Part shown: one piece after another, positions 1 through 5,422 of the stretch
Position numbering within the stretch: the stretch's first letter is position 1
Layout of the letters: each line of letters starts with the position of its first letter
Assembly (NCBI GenBank): GCA_002293155.1
Contig: DBCQ01000054.1
Span: 51,162-56,583, forward strand
DNA: 5,422 nt
Direction: 5' to 3'
Source of the DNA: Burkholderiales bacterium UBA954
GTDB taxonomy: Bacteria; Pseudomonadota; Gammaproteobacteria; Burkholderiales; Burkholderiaceae_A
Notes under the pieces: model-generated
Told to the model about the DNA's origin: nothing
Databases searched by the model: none
What the model saw: only the letters and a program-made list of their open reading frames with translations
Position numbers and translations under genes: made by a program

Positions 1-717
1 GAGAGTCGAATTCGAAAAGAAACGATCGCCGCCGAGGACATTCTTCACGACATCGGCGCCTTTTCAATGATTAGCTCTGATAGCCAAGCCATGGGTCGGG
101 TAGGCGAGGTCGTGATTCGTACCTGGCAGACCGCTCACAAGATGAAGGTTCAGCGCGGTTCCCTGAGCGATGCCTCAGGCAGCGACCCCCGCGAGCACGA
201 CAACGCACGAATCAAACGCTACGTTGCCAAGTACACCATCAATCCAGCAATTACACACGGCCTTGCCCATGACATCGGCTCGATCGAAGTGGGCAAGTGG
301 GCCGATCTCGTCATCTGGAAGCCTGCGATGTTTGGCGTAAAGCCCTTCACCATTCTGAAGGGCGGAATGATTGCAATGGCGGCAATGGGCGACCCGAATG
401 CCTCGATTCCAACACCGCAGCCCGTTCATTTCCGGCCGCAATTTGGCGCCGCCCACTGCGCGATCGCAGCGACCTCGCTGACCTTTGTCTCACAGGCTGC
501 AATTGCTGCCGGAATACCGGGCGAGTTAAAACTCAATCGCGTGATTAGTCCTGTGAAAAATGTACGCCAGGTTAGAAAACGTGACATGAAGCTCAATAGC
601 GCAACGCCGAAGATCACGGTCAGCCCTGAGAACTACAAGGTCTACGCCGATGGTGTCCTGCTCGATTGCGAGCCCGCCCACGATCTCCCAATGGCCCAAC
701 GCTACTTCCTGTTTTAG
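1..717 (+). CDS. ureC: Urease alpha (catalytic) subunit UreC, C-terminal part, 5' truncated by window
   Basis: This is the last 238 codons of the nickel urease catalytic subunit, which hydrolyses urea to ammonia and carbamate in the cytoplasm. The reading frame is open from base 1, and the first residues ([13 protein letters not shown]) continue a known UreC block, so the ATG at 67 is internal. Aligned from memory to Klebsiella UreC (567 aa), residue 1 corresponds to Glu334. Arg3 then matches active-site Arg336, and Asp27 (bases 79-81, in [12 protein letters not shown]) matches nickel ligand Asp360. The other nickel ligands, the carbamylated Lys and the flap Cys/His lie upstream of the window. 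Other family blocks are [30 protein letters not shown] and the C-terminal [10 protein letters not shown]. The fragment is about 4 residues longer than the Klebsiella equivalent, because of a short insertion after QRG (fragment residues 54-68). ureE follows 11 nt later. Identity is secure. Confidence 0.98.
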   Translation, partial: ESRIRKETIAAEDILHDIGAFSMISSDSQAMGRVGEVVIRTWQTAHKMKVQRGSLSDASGSDPREHDNARIKRYVAKYTINPAITHGLAHDIGSIEVGKWADLVIWKPAMFGVKPFTILKGGMIAMAAMGDPNASIPTPQPVHFRPQFGAAHCAIAATSLTFVSQAAIAAGIPGELKLNRVISPVKNVRQVRKRDMKLNSATPKITVSPENYKVYADGVLLDCEPAHDLPMAQRYFLF

Positions 718-728
718 CGCGCCCCGTC

Positions 729-1295
729 ATGACAATCCAGTTCAGCCGCAGACTTACACCAGAGCATCGCGACCCCGGACAGACAACACCTCTACGTGTG
801 TCGCTGTCATGGCGCGAGCGGCAACGATCCCGAATCGCCGTTATGCTGGACTCGGGGCAGGCAGTAGCGATCGTCCTGCCCCGAGGCGAGACACTCGAAC
901 ATAACGACTGGGTCGTATCGGATAGCGGTGAAGCCCTCCATATCGAGGCTGCCCCTGAAGAGCTTATGGAGATCACTGCGGCCACACCATTTGGCCTGTC
1001 AAGACTTATTTATCACCTCGCCAATCGGCACGTCAGCGCGATGCTGACTCCCACAGCGTTTTATATTGAACCTGATCCGGTTCTTGCCGATCTGGTGCGC
1101 CACCTCGGAGGGCGGGTTCAACTCTCCAGACGGCCTTTCTCTCCAGAAAGAGGGGCCTACCATGGAACAAGTGGTGGGCAGATCCATTCACACAGTGCTG
1201 CAGAAAGCCACCATCATCATGGTGAGCTTGACGAAACAGATCGACGACTCGGCCGCGTCGGCGAGGAACTCTCCAAACAAGCACATGCAAAATAA
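729..1295 (+). CDS. ureE: Urease accessory protein UreE (nickel metallochaperone)
   Basis: UreE is a cytoplasmic dimeric nickel chaperone that hands Ni2+ to the UreG/UreF/UreD complex for urease activation. The protein is 188 aa. An N-terminal UreE-type domain (about residues 1-75) contains the conserved LPRGETL block (50-56). The C-terminal metal-binding domain contains YHLANRHV, whose His101 corresponds to the interface nickel ligand His96 of Klebsiella UreE, and the family GAY motif (142-144). Residues 153-164 form a histidine cluster (HSHSAAESHHHH), typical of nickel-storing UreE proteins, followed by a charged 24-residue tail. I chose the ATG at 729 because homology begins there (MTIQFSRRL); the upstream in-frame ATG at 666 would lie inside ureC. 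No Shine-Dalgarno sequence is visible in the 11-nt gap after ureC, so translation is probably coupled to ureC. The 3' end overlaps ureF by 11 nt. Confidence 0.96.
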   Translation: MTIQFSRRLTPEHRDPGQTTPLRVSLSWRERQRSRIAVMLDSGQAVAIVLPRGETLEHNDWVVSDSGEALHIEAAPEELMEITAATPFGLSRLIYHLANRHVSAMLTPTAFYIEPDPVLADLVRHLGGRVQLSRRPFSPERGAYHGTSGGQIHSHSAAESHHHHGELDETDRRLGRVGEELSKQAHAK

Positions 1296-1977
1296 TTCAC
1301 TTGTCACGCTCGCGGCGCTACACCTGGCGAGCCCTGCCCTACCAATAGGCGGCTTTGCTTACTCACAAGGCCTTGAGCAAGCCATTGAAGATCGTCTTGT
1401 CCACGACGCCCAGACCGCACAGATCTGGATCCACGATATTCTGATGTTCAGCCTCGCAAAACAAGAGTTAGTTCTTTGGATTGGGGCGCACGACGCCGTG
1501 TCCGCAGACGATATTCAAGCACTCGATCGTATCAATACGGAAATCCTATCGCTACGTGAGACCCGAGAGTTTCGTCTCGAATCCACGCAGATGGGTCAAT
1601 CGCTTGCAAAACTCTTCCCTCAGTGGCCCGAGGCGCAGCACTTCATTCAACAGCTCAAGGCCTACCCCAAGACAATTGCCTTGACCTACACCGCTGCGTT
1701 TGCCGCAATTTGTGCGGCCTCAAAGATTCCGTTGGAGTTGGGTCTCACAAGCTATCTCTGGGGCTGGGCCGAGAACCAAGTCGTGGCGGCCGTCAAGCAG
1801 ATTCCTCTTGGCCAGAGTGCGGGCCAGGCAATCCTGCACGAACTAAAGAAGTCTATCCCCGAGGCCATCGCGATCGCCTGCAACACGCCCGCAGACGAAC
1901 TGGGCTCCGCTGCAATTGGGCTTGCCATCTCGTCAGCGCGCCATGAGAATCAGTACAGCCGGTTATTTCGTAGTTAA
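1285..1977 (+). CDS. ureF: Urease accessory protein UreF
   Basis: UreF is an all-helical scaffold that binds UreD (UreH) and UreG on apo-urease and helps control nickel insertion and GTP hydrolysis. The product is 230 aa, close to the roughly 224-230 aa usual for proteobacterial UreF. Family signatures are [16 protein letters not shown] at residues 16-31, [20 protein letters not shown] in the C-terminal half, and the terminal [12 protein letters not shown]. The conserved C-terminal tail is thought to be needed for binding UreD/UreG. I chose the ATG at 1285 because family homology starts just after it. The frame is open back to 1066, but that stretch lies inside ureE and shows no UreF homology. 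The start overlaps the end of ureE by 11 nt. A GAGGA at 1263-1267 is too far upstream (17 nt) to be a good ribosome site, so coupling to ureE translation is likely. Confidence 0.96.
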   Translation: MQNNSLVTLAALHLASPALPIGGFAYSQGLEQAIEDRLVHDAQTAQIWIHDILMFSLAKQELVLWIGAHDAVSADDIQALDRINTEILSLRETREFRLESTQMGQSLAKLFPQWPEAQHFIQQLKAYPKTIALTYTAAFAAICAASKIPLELGLTSYLWGWAENQVVAAVKQIPLGQSAGQAILHELKKSIPEAIAIACNTPADELGSAAIGLAISSARHENQYSRLFRS

Positions 1978-1985
1978 TCCAATCT

Positions 1986-1990
1986 GAGGT
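1986..1990 (+). promoter_or_regulatory. Ribosome binding site of ureG
   Basis: The purine-rich GAGGT lies 7 nt before the GTG at 1998, within the 20-nt gap between ureF and ureG. It is the clearest Shine-Dalgarno sequence among the urease genes in this window and supports a GTG start for ureG. Confidence 0.6.
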
Positions 1991-1997
1991 CTTATTT

Positions 1998-2618
1998 GTG
2001 AAACCACCCTCCTCTGCTCTTCGCGTTGGTATCGGCGGACCAGTCGGCTCCGGCAAAACCACTCTGGTTGAAATGCTCTGTAAGGCAATGCGTGACCGCT
2101 ATAAGCTCGCTGTAGTGACCAACGATATCTTTACGAAAGAGGATGAGCGGCTCCTAGTCGCTGCCCAGGCATTATCAGCGGATCGCATCATGGGAGTCGA
2201 GACCGGCGGCTGCCCCCATACAGCGATACGTGAAGATGCATCGATTAATCTAGAGGCTATTGATCAGATGCAGAGGAGATTTCCCGATCTCGATGTCATC
2301 TTTATTGAGTCGGGTGGGGATAATTTAGCCGCAACCTTTAGTCCAGAACTCTCTGATCTTACGATCTATGTGATTGATGTTGCCGGAGGGGAAAAAATCC
2401 CTCGCAAGGGTGGCCCCGGCATTACGCGCAGCGACTTGTTTGTGATCAACAAATCCGACCTCGCCCCCTATGTCGGTGCAGATCTAGATGTGATGCGGCA
2501 TGACACGGCTCGGATGCGACCCGATCGACCCTGGGTGATGACGAACCTGAAAACCGGCCAGGGCCTTGGGGAAATTGTTGAATTCATTGAGAAAAAAGGC
2601 TGCCTTGGTCTACACTGA
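1998..2618 (+). CDS. ureG: Urease accessory GTPase UreG
   Basis: UreG is a SIMIBI-class GTPase. Its GTP-dependent, nickel-bridged dimer delivers Ni2+ to the urease active site through UreF and UreD. The protein is 206 aa, a normal family length. Visible motifs are the P-loop GPVGSGKT (residues 14-21), [10 protein letters not shown] (41-50), the nickel-binding CPH motif within [12 protein letters not shown] (Cys72, His74), ESGGDNL (104-110) and the guanine-specificity motif NKSD (151-154). There is no N-terminal histidine-rich extension of the kind found in plant and some bacterial UreG, which fits the presence of a UreE with its own histidine cluster. The start is GTG at 1998, preceded by GAGGT at good spacing; the protein then begins a few residues before the conserved [14 protein letters not shown] block. 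The gene ends in TGA, 6 nt before xdhA and in the same reading frame as it. Confidence 0.97.
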   Translation: MKPPSSALRVGIGGPVGSGKTTLVEMLCKAMRDRYKLAVVTNDIFTKEDERLLVAAQALSADRIMGVETGGCPHTAIREDASINLEAIDQMQRRFPDLDVIFIESGGDNLAATFSPELSDLTIYVIDVAGGEKIPRKGGPGITRSDLFVINKSDLAPYVGADLDVMRHDTARMRPDRPWVMTNLKTGQGLGEIVEFIEKKGCLGLH

Positions 2619-2624
2619 TCCTCC

Positions 2625-4196
2625 ATGTCAGGCAAGACTCTTAGATTCATCAAAAACGGCCAGTGTGTCCAACTGGATAACGTACCGGCAGATCGAATGC
2701 TGCTGGAAATTATCCGAGAGGATCTTCACTGTACGGGAACAAAAGAAGGCTGCGGCGAAGGCGACTGTGGCGCCTGTACCGTGGTGCTTGCAAATCTTGA
2801 GCAGGGCCAACTCAGCTTTCGGGCAGTCAATAGCTGTATCCGGTTCGCCCATTCAATTGAAGGCCAAGCACTCTTTACCGTAGAGGACCTGCAAGGGGTC
2901 GACGGACAACTCCACCCCGTGCAGCAGGCCATGGTGGATCAGCATGCGACACAGTGTGGGTTCTGTACGCCCGGATTCATCATGAGTCTGTTCGGCATGT
3001 ACCAAAATACGACCCTAAACGATCAGTTAATTTCTCGCGCCCAGGCCGAGACCGCGCTTGCGGGTAATCTCTGCCGCTGCACAGGCTATCGCCCAATCCT
3101 CGATGCTGCGCAACAACTCCATCACTACCCGAAACAGTTAATCGCCACCGAACCCCTTGTTGGAGCACTAAACGCCTGTAAGGCCCAGAGAACACCCGAA
3201 GACTCTGTTTATTTGCAACCAGAGTCATTAGCTGATCTGCTAAATCAGCGTGCACGACACCCTGATGCCCAGTTAATTGCCGGCTCCACCGATGTCGGCC
3301 TCTGGATTAATAAACTCCATCGCCGTACCGAGCGCGTGATCGATGTCTCGCAGACTCATGAGCTAAGACAGATTAAAGCATCCTCCGAACAACTCTTTAT
3401 CGGGGCCGCGGTTCCCTTAAGCGACGCCTTCAGAGAGATCGCGAACTACTGGCCAGCGCTTGCGCCATTTCTGAATCGATTCGCAGGCCTCCCGATCCGC
3501 CAATCCGCAACGCTCGGCGGCAACATCGCCAATGGCTCCCCCATTGGTGACACCATGCCCCTCTTGATTGCGATGAATGCGAGCCTACACCTCCAGAGTG
3601 TTCGCGGAAGCAGAGTGATGCCCATAGAAGAGTTTTTCCTGGGTTACCGAAAGACACTTCTCGGACCCGACGAGGTCATAACAGCCATCAGTATTCCACT
3701 GCCACCGGACTCGAAGGCACGTAATGCGGCGGCCGAATCCCAAGCAACCCGCGGATTTTTTCTTGATGCCTTCAAAATATCGAAACGGTTCGATGACGAT
3801 ATCTCGGCCGTATGTCTTGCAATCGGGATTGAACTCCATGGCGGCTCAGTGCGTCAGGTTTCAATCGGTGTTGGTGGTGTTGCAGCAACTCCCGTAAAGG
3901 CCGCTCGTACGGAGGCTGCACTCAGAGGCCAGCCCTGGACACAACCCACAATCGATGCGGCCGCAACCGCGCTTGAGGCGGAGTTCACGCCAATTTCTGA
4001 TATGCGGGCATCCGCGCGCTATCGACAGTCAGTTATGAAAAACCTGTTACGTCGGTTTTGGCTGCAGACCCAAAGACAATATTCAACCCTCAACACCTCT
4101 TCAACCTCCAACACTTCAACCTCCAACATCGACTCAGACCGCCCTTCGCAGATCACGATGCCCGCACTGAGGGTTGAAAAAGGAGTCTCCCACTAA
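2625..4196 (+). CDS. xdhA: Xanthine dehydrogenase small subunit XdhA (2Fe-2S and FAD domains)
   Basis: XdhA is the electron-transfer subunit of molybdenum xanthine dehydrogenase. It passes electrons from the Mo centre in XdhB through two [2Fe-2S] clusters to FAD and then NAD+. The protein is 523 aa. A ferredoxin-type domain has Cys43, Cys48, Cys51 and Cys71 (CGEGDCGAC block). An all-helical second cluster domain has Cys111, Cys114, Cys150 and Cys152 (QCGFCTPG and GNLCRCTGYRP). The FAD domain follows at about 195-365, with LIAGSTDVGL (217-226) and ATLGGNIANGSPIGD (295-309), then the CO-dehydrogenase flavoprotein C-terminal domain to about residue 480. The last 40 or so residues are an extra Ser/Thr/Asn-rich tail; family members are usually about 460-490 aa. 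The ATG at 2625 is 6 nt after ureG and has no Shine-Dalgarno sequence, so reinitiation after ureG is likely. The stop overlaps the xdhB start (TAATG). An alternative within the family is another molybdenum hydroxylase, but XdhB residues favour xanthine. Confidence 0.95.
   Translation: MSGKTLRFIKNGQCVQLDNVPADRMLLEIIREDLHCTGTKEGCGEGDCGACTVVLANLEQGQLSFRAVNSCIRFAHSIEGQALFTVEDLQGVDGQLHPVQQAMVDQHATQCGFCTPGFIMSLFGMYQNTTLNDQLISRAQAETALAGNLCRCTGYRPILDAAQQLHHYPKQLIATEPLVGALNACKAQRTPEDSVYLQPESLADLLNQRARHPDAQLIAGSTDVGLWINKLHRRTERVIDVSQTHELRQIKASSEQLFIGAAVPLSDAFREIANYWPALAPFLNRFAGLPIRQSATLGGNIANGSPIGDTMPLLIAMNASLHLQSVRGSRVMPIEEFFLGYRKTLLGPDEVITAISIPLPPDSKARNAAAESQATRGFFLDAFKISKRFDDDISAVCLAIGIELHGGSVRQVSIGVGGVAATPVKAARTEAALRGQPWTQPTIDAAATALEAEFTPISDMRASARYRQSVMKNLLRRFWLQTQRQYSTLNTSSTSNTSTSNIDSDRPSQITMPALRVEKGVSH
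4099..4128 (+). repeat. Perfect 15-bp tandem repeat (two copies) in the xdhA 3' end
   Basis: The unit CTTCAACCTCCAACA occurs twice back to back at 4099-4113 and 4114-4128. A degenerate third copy (about three mismatches) lies at 4081-4095. Because the unit is 15 bp it keeps the frame and encodes a five-residue Ser-Thr-Ser-Asn-Thr/Ile repeat at XdhA residues 493-502. It looks like a slippage-generated minisatellite inside the non-conserved C-terminal tail. Confidence 0.9.
4180..4185 (+). promoter_or_regulatory. Ribosome binding site of xdhB
   Basis: AAGGAG lies 10 nt before the ATG at 4196, inside the last codons of xdhA. It is the strongest Shine-Dalgarno sequence in the window and fixes the xdhB start at the TAATG overlap. 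Confidence 0.8.
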
Positions 4197-5422
4197 TGGT
4201 CTCGGTTGCCGGTCAGTCGATCGCTCACGACAGCGCGATCGCCCAGGTCACGGGCGAGGCACGATATATCGACGATATCCCCGAAATACAAGGCACTCGA
4301 TTTGCAGCGCCAATTCTCTCGACGGTTGCCCATGGCAAGTTCCATGGCCTAGAGATCGACAACGCGTTGGCAATGCCTGGGGTAATTCGAATTATTACAG
4401 CCAATGACATTGTGGGCGACAAAATGCTTGCCACCCATCTGGCCGACGAACCCATTTTCGCTCTCGATCATGTTGCGCATGTCGGTCAGGTCCTGGGTCT
4501 CGTGATTGCAGACTCCGTGATGAACGCCCGCCGCGCAGCCCGCAAGGTAATCGCGCAGATTACCCCACTACCACCGATCCTTGATCTCGATGAGGCAATT
4601 CGGGCTGAGAGTTTTGTTTTACCGACTGTCGTACTTCAACGCGGCAATGCGGACCACGAGATTCAATCGGCGCCCCATCAGCGAAGCGGGGAATTTAGTG
4701 TTGGCGGACAAGAGCATTTCTACCTCGAGGGCCAAGTCGCCTTGGTCATTCCGCAGGAGCAACGCCAGTGGCTCGTCTATTCCAGCACCCAACATCCTGG
4801 AGAAGTTCAACATTGGGTGAGCCATGCCTTGGGTGTTGACCAGAGCAAGGTCCGTGTCGAGTGTCGACGTATGGGCGGCGGTTTTGGCGGCAAGGAGACC
4901 CAGGCAGGCCAGATGGCGGTCTGGGCTGCCGTTGCGGCCCAGACCCTTTCATGCCCAATAAAACTGCGGCTCGATCGTGATGACGATTTTATGATCACGG
5001 GAAAGCGTCATCCGTTTCTCTATCGCTACACCGTAGGATTTGATGAGCAAGGCAGAATCGCTGGTCTTCGCCTCATGATGGCTGCTGACTGTGGGTTTAG
5101 CGCAGACCTCAGCGGCCCTGTTGCCGATCGGGCAATCTTCCATTGTGATAACGCGTATTACCTTGGGCATCTCCACATCACCTCCTATCGATGCAAAACA
5201 AATCGACAGAGTCACACCGCATTTCGTGGATTTGGCGGCCCCCAAGGGATGATTCTGATTGAAACTATCATGGGCGAGATTGCTCGGGCGCTCGGTTGCG
5301 ATCCACTAACGGTCAGAAAAAATAACCTCTACGGAATTACCGAACGCAATCGAACACATTACGACATGCTGATTGAAGACAATATTCTTCTTCCGCTACT
5401 CACCCGACTTGAAGCCTCCAGT
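4196..5422 (+). CDS. xdhB: Xanthine dehydrogenase large subunit XdhB (molybdopterin-binding), N-terminal part, 3' truncated by window
   Basis: XdhB carries the molybdenum cofactor and hydroxylates hypoxanthine and xanthine to urate. The frame runs without a stop from the ATG at 4196 to the window end, giving 409 of roughly 770-785 residues expected for the family. The N-terminus has the family block QVTGEARYIDDIP. Further on are GGQEHFYLEGQVALV, STQHPGE, MGGGFGGKET, FHCDNAYY and TAFRGFGGPQGM. Aligned from memory to bovine XDH, Gln199 matches Gln767, Glu234 (bases 4895-4897) matches catalytic Glu802, Arg312 (5129-5131) matches Arg880, and Phe346 matches Phe914. Spacings between these residues agree exactly (35 and 78 residues). 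Glu plus Arg is the xanthine-type pair; aldehyde oxidases differ at these sites. The C-terminal half, with the catalytic base Glu (bovine 1261) and Phe1009, is beyond the window. The start overlaps the xdhA stop by 1 nt and has a good ribosome site. Confidence 0.96.
   Translation, partial: MVSVAGQSIAHDSAIAQVTGEARYIDDIPEIQGTRFAAPILSTVAHGKFHGLEIDNALAMPGVIRIITANDIVGDKMLATHLADEPIFALDHVAHVGQVLGLVIADSVMNARRAARKVIAQITPLPPILDLDEAIRAESFVLPTVVLQRGNADHEIQSAPHQRSGEFSVGGQEHFYLEGQVALVIPQEQRQWLVYSSTQHPGEVQHWVSHALGVDQSKVRVECRRMGGGFGGKETQAGQMAVWAAVAAQTLSCPIKLRLDRDDDFMITGKRHPFLYRYTVGFDEQGRIAGLRLMMAADCGFSADLSGPVADRAIFHCDNAYYLGHLHITSYRCKTNRQSHTAFRGFGGPQGMILIETIMGEIARALGCDPLTVRKNNLYGITERNRTHYDMLIEDNILLPLLTRLEASS

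Noticed and set aside
67..69. ATG at 67 as a gene start
   Set aside because: The frame is open to base 1 and the preceding 22 codons encode conserved UreC residues, including the active-site arginine, so this Met is internal.
666..728. Upstream in-frame extension of ureE to the ATG at 666
   Set aside because: This lies within the conserved 3' end of ureC, and UreE homology begins at the ATG at 729.
620..985. Antisense open frame of 121 codons across the ureC/ureE junction
   Set aside because: It crosses two well-supported genes on the other strand, shows no recognisable domain and has a biased composition typical of a shadow frame.
1066..1284. Upstream in-frame extension of ureF to the ATG at 1066, giving a 303-residue protein
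   Set aside because: The extra 73 residues are a shifted reading of ureE and have no UreF-like sequence; UreF is normally about 224-230 aa, which the ATG at 1285 gives.
1978..1997. Promoter or terminator in the ureF-ureG gap, the longest gap in the window
   Set aside because: Only 20 nt are present, with a ribosome site but no hairpin, T-tract or convincing -35/-10 pair.
4081..4128. Possible CRISPR or intergenic repeat array
   Set aside because: The repeats are 15 bp, directly adjacent without spacers, and in frame within xdhA, so they are a coding minisatellite.
4174..4820. Two short plus-strand frames (4174-4407 and 4581-4820) in the xdhB region
   Set aside because: The real frame here is xdhB from 4196, which has no stop and runs to the window edge with family motifs throughout; the short frames are shifted readings of it.
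4949..5245. Antisense open frame of 98 codons inside xdhB
   Set aside because: It lies wholly opposite strongly conserved XdhB motifs and has no recognisable product.
1..5422. A previously undescribed system or defence/mobile module
   Set aside because: Every gene belongs to a well-known family (urease, its nickel accessory proteins, xanthine dehydrogenase). There is no transposase, integrase, inverted-repeat boundary, tRNA or unknown gene to support a new system; only the gene arrangement and small sequence features are unusual.

Overview
This window is one continuous block of plus-strand genes: the 3' end of a urease operon running directly into xanthine dehydrogenase genes. In order it holds the C-terminal part of ureC (urease alpha subunit, cut by the window start), ureE, ureF, ureG, xdhA (complete) and xdhB (cut by the window end). 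Gaps and overlaps are very small: 11 nt, an 11-nt overlap, 20 nt, 6 nt and a 1-nt overlap. No internal promoter or Rho-independent terminator is visible, so the set looks like a single transcription unit. No stretch longer than 20 bases lacks a gene.

Region by region: 1-717 carries the urease catalytic subunit from the active-site arginine to the conserved C-terminus. Positions 729-2618 carry three nickel-delivery accessory genes: a metallochaperone with a histidine cluster (ureE), the scaffold ureF and the GTPase ureG. Positions 2625-4196 carry the iron-sulfur/FAD subunit of xanthine dehydrogenase, with an unusual Ser/Thr/Asn-rich C-terminal tail made in part by a perfect 15-bp tandem repeat. 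Positions 4196-5422 carry the first 409 codons of the molybdopterin subunit, with the xanthine-specific Glu and Arg in place.

The genes fit one metabolic theme. Xanthine dehydrogenase opens purine-ring catabolism (hypoxanthine to xanthine to urate), the ureide pathway then releases urea, and nickel urease turns urea into ammonia and CO2. The two ends of the pathway are adjacent here; the middle steps (urate, allantoin and allantoate enzymes) are not in the window.

The split XdhA/XdhB architecture, the order ureC-E-F-G and the overall protein sequences look proteobacterial, most like Beta- or Gammaproteobacteria with moderate GC. This is an impression from memory, not a search. The hexamer CGATCG is clearly over-represented, with three full GCGATCGC octamers. 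That recalls cyanobacterial HIP1 but is not enough to assign the organism there.

I see no unknown gene, mobile element, CRISPR array or RNA gene. The points of interest are the urease-xdh linkage, the ureG/xdhA junction, the XdhA tail and the CGATCG enrichment.
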